Shown here in pieces: positions 1 to 8,291 of a stretch of DNA of 64,000 nt. The position numbers were made by a program, and so were the translations under genes. This stretch comes from Bryobacteraceae bacterium. Lineage in GTDB: Bacteria; Acidobacteriota; Terriglobia; Bryobacterales; Bryobacteraceae. How positions within the stretch are numbered: position 1 is the stretch's first letter; every line of letters begins with the position of its first letter. The notes beneath the pieces were generated by a model. It made no database searches, was not told where the DNA came from, and saw nothing but the letters and a program-made list of their open reading frames with translations. The stretch covers positions 62,001 to 126,000 of the forward strand of contig JARKOC010000466.1 in assembly GCA_029975915.1 (NCBI GenBank), in the 5' to 3' direction.

Positions 1-182
1 GTCGCTGCGTCGAAGAGATTCTGGCCGTCCTGGAGGTAGAAGACCGGGTAGAGTTGGCGGGCGCTGGAGTAGCCGGGAGGGAGGTAGACGATGATGTCCC
101 GGGGTGTGGAAAGGTAACGGGATGGAAAGCGGCGGTGGAGGCGGAGCCGGCCTTCGGTCCTGGCGGTGCGCGGGGAATTCAT
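1..182 (-). CDS. Esterase of the PF00756 alpha/beta-hydrolase family, partial (C-terminus beyond the left edge)
   Basis: Only the first 60 or so codons are inside the window. Starting from an ATG at 182 the frame reads MNSPRTARTEGRL and then reaches a conserved block, DIIVYLPPGYSS, followed by YPVFYLQDGQNLFD. That DGQNLFD segment is typical of the first strand and loop of enterochelin-esterase-like (Fes/esterase D) proteins. The nucleophile Ser and the His would lie outside the window. No good Shine-Dalgarno sequence precedes the ATG, so the start could differ. It is divergent from the next gene, another PF00756-type esterase, with about 120 bp between them. Confidence 0.7.
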   Translation of the reverse strand, partial: MNSPRTARTEGRLRLHRRFPSRYLSTPRDIIVYLPPGYSSARQLYPVFYLQDGQNLFDAA

Positions 183-304
183 CGAGGGTGTGAGGCGGCG
201 GGAACCAAGCCGCCAACGTGCCAGTTTAGCAGCAGAACCCGGCCCCGCGGATCGTGAACATGGGTTAGCATAAAGTATTCCCCCTCTGACAGTTCTGGGT
301 ACTC

Positions 305-1018
305 ATGCGACGAGACTATGTGAAGTGGTATAGCCCGTCTCTGCACCGCGAGATGGAGTTGCTTGCGTTTGGCGACCGCGGATTCCCCGTGGTCGTGTTT
401 CCCACCTCTGGCGGGCGATTCCACGAATATGAGGACAGGCGGATGGTGGAGACACTGCGCCCTAAGATCGAGCGCGGCGAGCTACAGGTGATTTGCCTGG
501 ACTCGGTGGACCAGGAATCCTGGTACAACCGCACGGCGGGCGCGCAGGATCGGCTGAACCGTCAAAACGCCTTCGACGCCTACCTGGCTATCGAAGTGGC
601 GCCATTTGTCCGGAACCGGACCAGTTGGCCGCAGATGGGCGCGACGGGTTGCAGCTTTGGCGGCTACCATGCCATGAACTTTGGCCTGCGCCATCCGGAC
701 ATCGTGACCTATGTGGTCAGCATGTCCGGCGCCTTTGATATCCCGCAGCGGTTTCTGGGCGATATCGACAACACGGACGCCTATCTCAATTCACCGCTGG
801 CGTACCTGCCCGGGCTCGACAGCGGATGGTATCTGGACCAGATGCGGCGGAATTACTACGCGCTGGTGGTCGGCAACCAAGATCCGCTGTTCGACCAGAA
901 CGTGAAACTGGCGCACGAGTTGGGAACCAAGCAGATCCCGCACGTGCTTGACGTTTGGGATGGGTTCGGCCACGATTGGCCGTGGTGGCAGCGGATGGCG
1001 GAAAAGTACTTCCTTTAA
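305..1018 (+). CDS. Esterase-like alpha/beta hydrolase (COG4947 type), first gene of the amidoligase operon
   Basis: A 237-residue cytoplasmic protein without a signal peptide. It carries the nucleophile elbow GCSFGG with Ser117, an Asp in GNQDPLFDQN and a His in GFGHDWPWW, which gives a plausible Ser-Asp-His triad. The HDWPWWQRM ending is characteristic of small esterases of this group. It lies 21 bp upstream of an ATP-grasp gene and reads into five further genes without a visible terminator, so it probably releases, transfers or proofreads the product of the ligases encoded downstream. The substrate is unknown. No clear Shine-Dalgarno sequence precedes the ATG, although this is the first methionine in frame with the conserved N-terminus. 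Confidence 0.85.
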   Translation: MRRDYVKWYSPSLHREMELLAFGDRGFPVVVFPTSGGRFHEYEDRRMVETLRPKIERGELQVICLDSVDQESWYNRTAGAQDRLNRQNAFDAYLAIEVAPFVRNRTSWPQMGATGCSFGGYHAMNFGLRHPDIVTYVVSMSGAFDIPQRFLGDIDNTDAYLNSPLAYLPGLDSGWYLDQMRRNYYALVVGNQDPLFDQNVKLAHELGTKQIPHVLDVWDGFGHDWPWWQRMAEKYFL

Positions 1019-1042
1019 GGGTGCCGGGAGGAAATCAAGGTG

Positions 1043-1981
1043 ATGAAACGGGTCGCAGTTTTGTATGGCATGGAGGAGTCTTTCCCTCCTGCGCTTGTGG
1101 ACCGGATCAACGAACTGGGCGGGGGTGAAGTCTCGGGCGAGCATCTCAAGACCGGCGGCGTCCGCATGGACCTGCCAAGCGGCTACGACGTGATTGTCGA
1201 CCGCATCTCGCACGACATCCCGTTTTACCGGTCCTACCTGAAGCAGGCGGTTCTGACCGGGACGCAGGTGATCAACAATCCGTTCTGGTGGAGCGCGGAC
1301 GACAAGTTCTTCAACTACGCTCTGGCGGCAAAGCTCGGCGTCGCCGTGCCGCCGACTGTGCTGCTACCGCATAAGACGCATCCGCCGGGCACCACGGATC
1401 GTTCGATGCGGAATCTTGAGTATCCGCTCAACTGGGAAGCGATCTTTGAATACGTCGGGTTCCCGGCGTTTCTCAAGCCGCACGACGGCGGCGGCTGGCG
1501 CGATGTCTACAAGGTGAACAGCCCTCAGGAAGTGTTTGACGCCTACGACCAGACGGGGACGCTGTGCATGACGCTCCAGCGTGGCGTGAACTTCGACGAT
1601 TACTACCGCTGCTATGTGGTGAACCAGGAGAAGGTCCACATCATGCGCTACGACCCGAAGCAGCCGCACCATTTGCGTTATGTGCCGGGCAATCCGCCGC
1701 CCGAGCCGGCGATGGCGGACCGGATCACGAAAGACGCTTTGCTGCTTTGCCGGGCGTTGGGCTACGACCTCAATACGGTCGAGTTCGCCGTCGAGGACGG
1801 CGTGCCCTATGCGATCGACTTCATGAATCCGGCGCCGGACGCGGGCCTGGAGTCGGTGGGCGAGGACAATTTCCGTTGGATCGTGGACGCAGTGGCGCAG
1901 ATGGCGATCGCCAGGGCGAAGTCGCCAGCTCAGGCGCAACCCTACGAATGGGCGAAGCTGCTGGCGCCTCCGCAAGGCTGA
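1043..1981 (+). CDS. ATP-grasp ligase, RimK/glutathione-synthetase-like
   Basis: About 312 residues. The ATP-grasp fold is supported by a lysine in the phosphate-loop-like segment FPAFLKPHDGGGW, a second ATP-binding stretch CMTLQRGVNF, and the metal-binding acidic pair in NTVEFAVEDG and AIDFMNPAPD. Such enzymes join a carboxylate to an amine through an acylphosphate. An alternative GTG start lies one codon upstream at 1040; the GGGAGG at 1026-1031 suits either. The gene follows the esterase by about 24 bp and precedes the GCS2-type ligase by 24 bp. The substrates cannot be read from the sequence. Confidence 0.82.
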   Translation: MKRVAVLYGMEESFPPALVDRINELGGGEVSGEHLKTGGVRMDLPSGYDVIVDRISHDIPFYRSYLKQAVLTGTQVINNPFWWSADDKFFNYALAAKLGVAVPPTVLLPHKTHPPGTTDRSMRNLEYPLNWEAIFEYVGFPAFLKPHDGGGWRDVYKVNSPQEVFDAYDQTGTLCMTLQRGVNFDDYYRCYVVNQEKVHIMRYDPKQPHHLRYVPGNPPPEPAMADRITKDALLLCRALGYDLNTVEFAVEDGVPYAIDFMNPAPDAGLESVGEDNFRWIVDAVAQMAIARAKSPAQAQPYEWAKLLAPPQG

Positions 1982-2005
1982 GGCAGGGACCGGAGGGGGA
2001 GACCG

Positions 2006-3163
2006 ATGCCGCAACAGGGCGCACAATCGAAACGGCCAAGCCTGAGTTTGGGGATCGAGGAGGAGTTCCAGACCATCGACCCGGTGACGCGCGACCTGAA
2101 GTCGCACATTCAGGCCGAAATCGTCCAGAAGGGCAAGATGCTGCTGGCCGAGAGGGTGAAGCCGGAGATGCACCAGTCGGTGGTGGAGATCGGTACGGGT
2201 GTCTGCCAGCACATCCAACAGGCCCGGGAAGAGATCAAGGAGATCCGGCAGCACATCATCAAACTGGCGAGGGCGCACGACCTTCGAATCGCGGCGGCGG
2301 GAACCCATCCGTTTGCGCAGTGGCGCGAACAGGAGATCTACCCGGACGACCGCTACCGGATGATCGTCGAGGACATGAAGATGGTGGCGCGGGCAAACCT
2401 GATCTTCGGGCTGCACGTGCATGTGGGTGTGGAGGACCGCGAGACGGCGATCCAACTGATGAACGGGGCGCGGTACTTCCTGCCGCACCTGCTGGCGATA
2501 TCGGCGAATTCGCCGTTCTGGCAGGGCATGGAGACGGGGCTGAAAAGCTACCGCTGCAAGGTCTTCGACAAGTTTCCGAGAACCAATATCCCGGACGTGT
2601 TCCAGAGCTGGTCCGAGTTTGAAGACTTTGTCGATCTGCTGATCCGGACCAATTGCATCGACAACGCCAAGAAGATTTGGTGGGACATCCGCCCGCACCC
2701 GCACTTTCCGACGCTCGAATTCCGCATTTGCGATATGCCGATGCGGCTGGACGAGACCATCGCCATCGCCGCTCTCTGCCAGGCGATCATCGCCAAGTTG
2801 TACAAATTGCACGAGCAGAATCTGACATTCCGCCACTACGGCCGGGCTCTGATCATGGAGAACAAGTGGCGGGCGGCCCGATACGGGCTGGACGGCAAGC
2901 TGATCGATTTCGGCAAGCAGCAGGAGGTGGCCGAGAGGGACCTGGTTCAGGAGATACTTGAGTTCGTTTCCGATGTCGCAGCGGAATTGGGAAGCGAGCG
3001 CGAGATCGCATACATCGAAAAGATACTGGAGCGCGGTACGGGCGCCGACCGCCAGTTGAAAGTGTTCGCGGAGACCAAAGACTTGAAACAGGTTGTGGAC
3101 TACACGATTTCGGAAACCGAGGCGGGCTTGTTCGACGGCGCCGGGGAGGTTGCGAGCCAGTGA
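2006..3163 (+). CDS. Carboxylate-amine ligase of the YbdK/glutamate-cysteine ligase 2 (GCS2) family
   Basis: A 385-residue protein with the family hallmarks GIEEEFQ near residue 16, GTHPF, GLHVHVG and DIRPHPHFPTLEFRI. These belong to the glutamine-synthetase-like fold of GCS2 enzymes (COG2170). E. coli YbdK has only weak glutamate-cysteine ligase activity, and the true substrate of most members is unknown. A GGGAG sequence sits just upstream of the ATG. Its stop overlaps the GTG of the next gene by four bases, which suggests translational coupling. With neighbouring ATP-grasp ligases it probably forms one amide bond of a multi-step product. Confidence 0.9.
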   Translation: MPQQGAQSKRPSLSLGIEEEFQTIDPVTRDLKSHIQAEIVQKGKMLLAERVKPEMHQSVVEIGTGVCQHIQQAREEIKEIRQHIIKLARAHDLRIAAAGTHPFAQWREQEIYPDDRYRMIVEDMKMVARANLIFGLHVHVGVEDRETAIQLMNGARYFLPHLLAISANSPFWQGMETGLKSYRCKVFDKFPRTNIPDVFQSWSEFEDFVDLLIRTNCIDNAKKIWWDIRPHPHFPTLEFRICDMPMRLDETIAIAALCQAIIAKLYKLHEQNLTFRHYGRALIMENKWRAARYGLDGKLIDFGKQQEVAERDLVQEILEFVSDVAAELGSEREIAYIEKILERGTGADRQLKVFAETKDLKQVVDYTISETEAGLFDGAGEVASQ

Positions 3164-4212
3164 CGGGTCATGCGGAGATGCTCACCGGGACCCGATTCAA
3201 CCCGGAGTTCGCCGACGGAGCCAGGAACGCTGTGAACAACTGCCTTCGCGTCGCACGCGGTGAAAAGGTGACGCTCATCACCGATGAAGCGTGTCTGGAA
3301 ATCGGCGCCTCGCTGGCGGCCGAGCTGGCGCGCCTGGAGGTCGCTTACAACGCCTGGATTCTGGAACGGCTATCAGACAGGCCGCTTTCCTCCATGCCGG
3401 GCGAAGTGCTCGACGACATGGAGTCGAGCCAAGTGAGTATCTTCGCCGTCAAAGCGCAGAGGAACGAACTCGGTTCGCGGATGCAGATGACCGACGTGGT
3501 GAACCGGCGGCGCATGAGGCATGCTCACATGGTGAACATCGAGCCGCGGATCATGCTGGAAGGCATGCGGGCGGACTTCGAGGCCGTGGACCGCATCAGC
3601 ACGGCGGTGTGGCAGATGGCGAGCCAGGCGCGCGAGATCCGGGCAACCAACCCCGCCGGCACCGACATTCTGGCGCGGTTTTCGCCGGATTTGAAGTGGC
3701 TGAAAACCAGCGGCATCATCAGCCCGCACAAGTGGGGCAATCTGCCCGGCGGGGAGACTTTCACGACGCCGGAAAGCGTGGATGGCGTCTTCGTTGTCGA
3801 CGGCGTGGTGGGTGATTACCTGTGCGAGAAGTACGGGGATTTGAAAGCGGCTCCTCTCACGCTGGTGATCCGCGACAGCCGCCTGGTTAGCGCGGAGAGC
3901 GAGAACAAGGAGCTTGAACGGGAGTTCTGGCAATACTGCCACACGGACTCGAACAGCGACCGCGCCGGCGAGTTCGCCATCGGCACCAACATCGGCGTGC
4001 GGGATGTGATTGGAAATATCCTCCAGGACGAGAAGATCCCCGGCATTCACGTGGCCTTCGGGAATCCCTATGGCGCGCACACCGGGGCCGATTGGTATTC
4101 GTCGACGCACATTGACGTTGTTGGACGGCGGTTCGACATCTGGATCGACGGGCTGAAGATCATGCAAGACGGAGTATTCCTGCTTGATAACCTCGCGCCG
4201 GCAGGCCTTTAA
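3160..4212 (+). CDS. M29-family (aminopeptidase T/AmpS-like) metallopeptidase
   Basis: A 350-residue protein of the leucyl aminopeptidase/thermophilic aminopeptidase group (COG2309). The metal ligands and active-site residues known for M29 all seem present: Glu199 in NLPGGETF, Glu271 in GEFAIGTN, His297 in GIHVAFG, Tyr304 nearby, and His317/Asp319 in THIDVV. The GTG start overlaps the preceding TGA. In this operon the enzyme may trim or recycle an amide-linked product, or may have been recruited as an amidohydrolase; the first is simpler. It also encodes the Shine-Dalgarno sequence and TTG start of the next gene in its last codons. Confidence 0.87.
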   Translation: MTGHAEMLTGTRFNPEFADGARNAVNNCLRVARGEKVTLITDEACLEIGASLAAELARLEVAYNAWILERLSDRPLSSMPGEVLDDMESSQVSIFAVKAQRNELGSRMQMTDVVNRRRMRHAHMVNIEPRIMLEGMRADFEAVDRISTAVWQMASQAREIRATNPAGTDILARFSPDLKWLKTSGIISPHKWGNLPGGETFTTPESVDGVFVVDGVVGDYLCEKYGDLKAAPLTLVIRDSRLVSAESENKELEREFWQYCHTDSNSDRAGEFAIGTNIGVRDVIGNILQDEKIPGIHVAFGNPYGAHTGADWYSSTHIDVVGRRFDIWIDGLKIMQDGVFLLDNLAPAGL

Positions 4213-5365
4213 CAACAGCTATTCGAGCGGCCGGTACCAGCGGTTTCTATCGATCCTGGAGCGCCGGTTCGGCGAAGCGGCGCAGTTCCGGCACAGCGAA
4301 ACGCCGTGCTTCTTCGCAGCATCTCTGATTGACAAGATAGCGCGCGCAGGCAGCGAGATGACCCGGCAAATCGTCGCCGACCGGGCGTATCAAGAGCTGG
4401 CTTTTCAAGCCATTCCCGAACGATACCGCACGCCGGATCAGGACCCTGTGCCGCTGTTCGTGCAAGCCGATTTCGGACTGGACGCGAAGCTCGAACCGAA
4501 GCTCGTCGAGATCCAGGGTTTCCCGTCGCTCTACGCCTACCAGCCTGTGATGGCGGCGGCATACCGGGAGGCATACGGGCTGGATGAGTCGCTCAACTCG
4601 CTCCCGTTTGGCTTGGGGTTGGATGAATACAAGCGTCTGCTGGGCGAAGCCATTCTCGGCGGTGAGGACCCGGTGCAGGTGGTCCTGACAGAGATCGACC
4701 CGGACCGGCAGAAGACGCGGCACGACTTCAGGGTGACCGAAGAGTGGTTCGGCATCCGGACCGTGGATATCCGGGCGCTCAAAAGAGACGGGCGGCGCCT
4801 GGTGTATGAAAGGGACGGCAGGCTTGTTCCGGTGCGGCGCATTTACAACCGGGCAATCGTGGACGAACTCGAACGCAAGGGCGCCCAGCTTCAGTTCGAC
4901 TGGCGGGACGACCTGGATCTGAAATGGGCCGGCCACCCGAACTGGTTTTTCCGGCTCAGCAAGTTTTCGCTGCCGTATTTGAAGCATGAGAGCGTGCCCC
5001 GGACACTGTTCCTGGACCAGGCCGGGACGATCGAGCGGCCGGAGGATTGGGTACTGAAACCTCTTTGGTCCTTTGCCGGGCTGGGCGTCATGGTCGGTCC
5101 AAACGCGGAACAACTTGCGGCCGTGCCGGACAACCGCCGCGCGGACTACATCCTCCAGGAACGCGTCGATTTCCGGCCCGTGATTGAAACGCCGGAGGGG
5201 ATGGCGAAGGTGGAGATCCGGATCATGTACCTGTGGCTCGGCGAATTGCGGCCGGTAAACGTGATCGTGCGCATGGGGCGCGGCACGCAGATGGGTGTGG
5301 ATCACAACAAGGGTTTCGAGTGGGTGGGGGCGTCGGCGGCGATGATCGGCACAACGCAAGAATAG
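4184..5365 (+). CDS. ATP-grasp-like ligase, TTG start inside the preceding gene
   Basis: About 393 residues. Features consistent with an ATP-grasp core are WVLKPLWSFAGLGV (nucleotide-binding lysine and Gly-rich loop), YILQERVDF (adenine-contact Glu) and a C-terminal stretch with EIRIMYLW and RMGRGTQMG. The N-terminal half has EPKLVEIQGFPSLY, which I do not recognise beyond this family. The start is unusual: a TTG at 4184 lies 29 bp inside the preceding gene but has GGAG at 4171-4174 at good spacing, and no later ATG leaves the conserved N-terminus intact. This arrangement suggests coupled translation. Function within the operon is inferred to be another amide- or ester-forming step. Confidence 0.75.
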   Translation: MITSRRQAFNNSYSSGRYQRFLSILERRFGEAAQFRHSETPCFFAASLIDKIARAGSEMTRQIVADRAYQELAFQAIPERYRTPDQDPVPLFVQADFGLDAKLEPKLVEIQGFPSLYAYQPVMAAAYREAYGLDESLNSLPFGLGLDEYKRLLGEAILGGEDPVQVVLTEIDPDRQKTRHDFRVTEEWFGIRTVDIRALKRDGRRLVYERDGRLVPVRRIYNRAIVDELERKGAQLQFDWRDDLDLKWAGHPNWFFRLSKFSLPYLKHESVPRTLFLDQAGTIERPEDWVLKPLWSFAGLGVMVGPNAEQLAAVPDNRRADYILQERVDFRPVIETPEGMAKVEIRIMYLWLGELRPVNVIVRMGRGTQMGVDHNKGFEWVGASAAMIGTTQE

Positions 5366-5374
5366 GGAGCCAAT

Positions 5375-6592
5375 ATGAACGACGGCAAGCAACTTACCAT
5401 CCTCTGCCTGGCCAGCTACGAGAAAGGGCACGAATTCTTGCGCCAATGCCGGAGGCAAGGGGCGCGGGTTCTCCTGCTCACTTCGCAGAGCCTGCAAGAC
5501 AAGGCCCATTGGCCCATGGAGAGCATCGACGAGATCTTCTACATGGCCGACGTGGAAGGCAAATGGGACCGCGAGCAGTTGACCAACGCCGTCAGTTACC
5601 TTGCCCGGACGAGGGAGATCGACCGCATCGTGCCTTTGGACGACTTCGATGTCGAGGTCGCCGCCTATCTCCGCGAGCACTTGCGTGTGCCCGGCATGGG
5701 CGAGACCACGGCTCACTACTTCCGCGACAAGCTGGCGATGCGGATGAAGGCGAAAGAAGCCGGGCTGGCGGTGCCCGACTTCGTCCACGTTCTCAATCAC
5801 GGACATGTGAACGAATTCATGGACCGGGTGCCTGCGCCATGGGTGCTGAAACCCAGGTCGATGGCCGGCGCGATCGGCATCAGGAAGATCCACTCCAGGG
5901 AGGAACTCTGGCGAATCGTTGACGAGCTGGGCGACATGCAGTCGCACTACTTGCTGGAACGCTTCGTTGAAGGCGGCATCTTCCACGTCGATTGCATTGT
6001 CTACGAACGCCAGGTGCTGTTTGCCATCGCCAGCGGCTACGGGCGCCCGCCGATGGAAGTGTCGCACGAGGGAGGGATCTTCACCACGCGGATCCTCGAC
6101 CGCTCCTCGGAGCTGGCGCGCCAGTTGCTGCTGGCCAACGCTGACGTCATGCGAGCCCTGGGCATGTTGCGCGGTGTCTCGCATACCGAGTTCATCGTTT
6201 CCCATCCCGGCGGCACTGTTTACTTTCTCGAAACATCGGCCCGTGTGGGTGGGGCGCACATCGCCGACCTCGTTGAAGCAGCCTCCGGGCTAAACATGTG
6301 GGCGGAGTGGGCAAAGGTGGAACTCGCCGGGGGCAAAGCGCCCTATAAGGTGCAGCCACTACGCGAGGAGTACGCCGGGCTGCTCGTCTCGCTGGCGAGG
6401 CAGGAACATCCGGACCTGTCCGCCTACAATGATCCCGAGGTGGTCTGGCGGATGCACAAAAGCCACCATGCCGGCCTCATCGTGAGCAGCCCGAGCCCCT
6501 CGCGCATAGAAGAATTGATCTCCAGCTACGCTGGCCGGTTCGCTGAGGATTTCATGGCGTACGTTCCGCCGCGGAGTTCGCCCACGGAGTAA
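5375..6592 (+). CDS. ATP-grasp ligase, carbamoyl-phosphate-synthase/biotin-carboxylase-like
   Basis: A 405-residue protein. The first 110 residues look like a pre-ATP-grasp domain (ILCLASYEKGHEFL, then DRIVPLDDFD). The core follows with WVLKPRSMAGAIGI, YLLERFVEGG and the metal/phosphate site HTEFIVS with FLETSARVGG. A GGGAG sits five bases before the ATG and the gap to the preceding gene is only nine bases, so it is the last gene of the operon. Members of this group (COG0439-like) ligate amino acids or activate carboxylates. The C-terminal 80 residues are not recognisable. The product remains unknown. Confidence 0.8.
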   Translation: MNDGKQLTILCLASYEKGHEFLRQCRRQGARVLLLTSQSLQDKAHWPMESIDEIFYMADVEGKWDREQLTNAVSYLARTREIDRIVPLDDFDVEVAAYLREHLRVPGMGETTAHYFRDKLAMRMKAKEAGLAVPDFVHVLNHGHVNEFMDRVPAPWVLKPRSMAGAIGIRKIHSREELWRIVDELGDMQSHYLLERFVEGGIFHVDCIVYERQVLFAIASGYGRPPMEVSHEGGIFTTRILDRSSELARQLLLANADVMRALGMLRGVSHTEFIVSHPGGTVYFLETSARVGGAHIADLVEAASGLNMWAEWAKVELAGGKAPYKVQPLREEYAGLLVSLARQEHPDLSAYNDPEVVWRMHKSHHAGLIVSSPSPSRIEELISSYAGRFAEDFMAYVPPRSSPTE

Positions 6593-6615
6593 GAAGCCCT
6601 GTGGGATCGTCCCCG

Positions 6616-6648
6616 CAGGCGCCGCCCTTGCGCCTGGGATGAATCCCA
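6616..6648. terminator. Tandem hairpins between convergent genes (possible bidirectional terminator)
   Basis: CAGGCGC (6616-6622) pairs with GCGCCTG (6630-6636), and TGGGAT (6635-6640) pairs with ATCCCA (6643-6648), so the two hairpins are mutually exclusive or stacked. They sit between the end of the amidoligase operon and the stop of the convergent esterase. No T-run follows on either strand, so intrinsic termination is only a possibility. Confidence 0.35.
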
Positions 6649-6718
6649 TGCGCCGCTGTCCAGGCAGACCGCAAGGACCGCAGAAAAGTAGGACTGTGAG
6701 GCCGGCAGCGTGGCCCGC

Positions 6719-7984
6719 TCAACGTTTCAAATGTGTGTCGGCGAAGTCGAGGAAGTAGCCCCAATCACGATCTTCTAGTCCGTGGCCCCCGGTCCTGATG
6801 TGATAGCCGGTACTGCCCACGTGCCGCGGTTGTCCCAGCGCGGGCATTACTGGATCAGTCATTGACTGTTTTCCGAGGAGGCTGAACACCGGCCGGGCCG
6901 CCAGCAGGGACGCATATTCACCCTTGGGATCGGCCCAAAGGTCCTCGTCCGCGCTGGCGACATAAACCGCGCGCGGAGCGACAAGCGCGATCAGTTCGTG
7001 CTGGTCCACCGGAAGCTCATTCTCCCTGCCTGCGTATTTCTGGAAGTTTCCGCAGAACCAGTGCGGGAACGAAGCGCCGATGACGGCGACGGTCTCGCCA
7101 TATTTGCGCCGGGACAAGGCCGCGCCCATGCAGCCCGAATCGTTGCTATACGCCACGGCGAATCGAGTATCCTCGCTCGCCGCCCACAGCGAAGCCTTGC
7201 CTCCGCGCGAATGCCCGCTGACGGCCACACGCTGCGTGTCGATCGCCTTGATCGTCGCCAGGTAATCGAGCACCCGGCTCGCGGCCCACCCCCAGGACGA
7301 AAGAGCGCCCCAGGCATCGGCGGAGGGCGGGGTTCCGTCCGCGAAGAATGAACGGATTCCCGCGGCGTACCCGTCTTTTCTGTCCGGATCCACGTGCGAC
7401 GTATGAAACGAAGCCGTGGCGTATCCGCGTTGGATCAGCGTTCTCACAGGCCAGAATGGATCATGTTTGTCCAGCACGGCCTTCACAGGCAGGGCATAGC
7501 GGTTGTTGATATGAACAACGGCCGGAACCCTGCCCTGGGGCTTGCTCGGCACGAATACGACGAATGGAAACTCGAAGCTGCGCTGCCCGATTGTGATTTT
7601 GGCGACCATGTCCCGTCCTGTCGCGGCGCCGTCGAACGCGCTGATCACTTCCGATTCCTGCCGGAACGACACCAAATACTTCACTCCGGGCCGCCGCCCG
7701 TAGATTTGATCCCGGAATAATTCCAGCAGCTCGCCGCGCCGCTCCGCGTTCCACATTGCAGGCGATGTGACAACGGTCCCTCGTCGCGTCTTCAGGGCAT
7801 CGGGCAACTCGTAGGCTGGCACTTTGGCCTCGTCGTAATTAATGCCGGGCCTGCGACGGCTGAGATCCTCGGCCAGTTTAGGGTTGGCCGACCAGGGCGG
7901 CGAGCTCTGGGCGAGTACGGCTACGCTCAAGCCAATGACAATCAGCCCGCAAAGCAGCTTCATATTTTTCTTGTGCATCTTCAT
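6719..7984 (-). CDS. CE15-type glucuronoyl (4-O-methyl-glucuronate) esterase, secreted
   Basis: A 421-residue protein with an N-terminal signal peptide (MKMHKKNMKLL and then a hydrophobic run ending near AQS). CE15 hallmarks are present: the Ser nucleophile in GHSRGGKASLW, NDSGCMGAALSRR, SFPHWFCGNF, and DQHELIALVAPRAVY, with a candidate catalytic His in RTGGHGLED. These enzymes cleave the ester between lignin alcohols and glucuronic acid on xylan. The ATG at 7984 was chosen over upstream codons because it begins the signal peptide and has GGAG at good spacing. It is a single gene, downstream of a terminator of the preceding minus-strand operon. Confidence 0.85.
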   Translation of the reverse strand: MKMHKKNMKLLCGLIVIGLSVAVLAQSSPPWSANPKLAEDLSRRRPGINYDEAKVPAYELPDALKTRRGTVVTSPAMWNAERRGELLELFRDQIYGRRPGVKYLVSFRQESEVISAFDGAATGRDMVAKITIGQRSFEFPFVVFVPSKPQGRVPAVVHINNRYALPVKAVLDKHDPFWPVRTLIQRGYATASFHTSHVDPDRKDGYAAGIRSFFADGTPPSADAWGALSSWGWAASRVLDYLATIKAIDTQRVAVSGHSRGGKASLWAASEDTRFAVAYSNDSGCMGAALSRRKYGETVAVIGASFPHWFCGNFQKYAGRENELPVDQHELIALVAPRAVYVASADEDLWADPKGEYASLLAARPVFSLLGKQSMTDPVMPALGQPRHVGSTGYHIRTGGHGLEDRDWGYFLDFADTHLKR

Positions 7985-8291
7985 CGTGTTGACTCCACAG
8001 TCCTGACCCGGCTTCGGGCCGCACCGCCATCCTACTCCTCCCAAGTTAAGCTCTGGAAATGGGTTTTGCGGCCCGCATCGTCCGATGGCTCTTCCGCCGA
8101 TTCGTCGGGACTCGTCCAGCCGAGCGCATCCCGCAACGCTGGGAATGCGGCAGGAGCCCGGCGGATTTACCGCAGCAGGCAAGCGAGCATCGTTTAACCT
8201 GACCGGCCCGGATCAAGCTGCCGATCGAAACGAGAAAGACCCGGGGCGGAAGGCCTCCGCGCCGGGTCTCAGACTGGCGATAGTCCTTCTC
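7985..8291. other. Intergenic stretch, 307 bp
   Basis: No gene is supported here. The left part must carry the promoter and leader of the minus-strand glucuronoyl esterase, although I see no clear -35/-10 pair. The right part holds the terminator of the HEAT-protein operon at 8237-8269. Confidence 0.5.
8229..8269 (-). terminator. Rho-independent terminator of the minus-strand sugar operon
   Basis: AGACCCGG at 8237-8244 pairs with CCGGGTCT at 8262-8269, with further pairing of the inner GGAAGG/CCTCC. Read on the minus strand the stem is followed by TTTCTCGTTTCG. It lies 22 bp downstream of the HEAT-protein stop codon. Confidence 0.75.

Noticed and set aside
1364..2836. A long minus-strand open frame (about 490 codons) opposite the first ligase genes
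   Set aside because: It is a shadow of the GC-rich plus-strand genes and has no recognisable domain or ribosome-binding site.
4247..6259. A 670-codon minus-strand open frame opposite the last two ATP-grasp genes
   Set aside because: It is His/Arg/Pro-rich shadow sequence with no motif; the plus-strand genes are clearly real.
7900..8030. An ATG at 8030 (minus strand) with a strong GGAGGAG as the start of the esterase or of a leader peptide
   Set aside because: It is out of frame with the esterase and gives a short charged frame overlapping the signal peptide; no support for a leader peptide.
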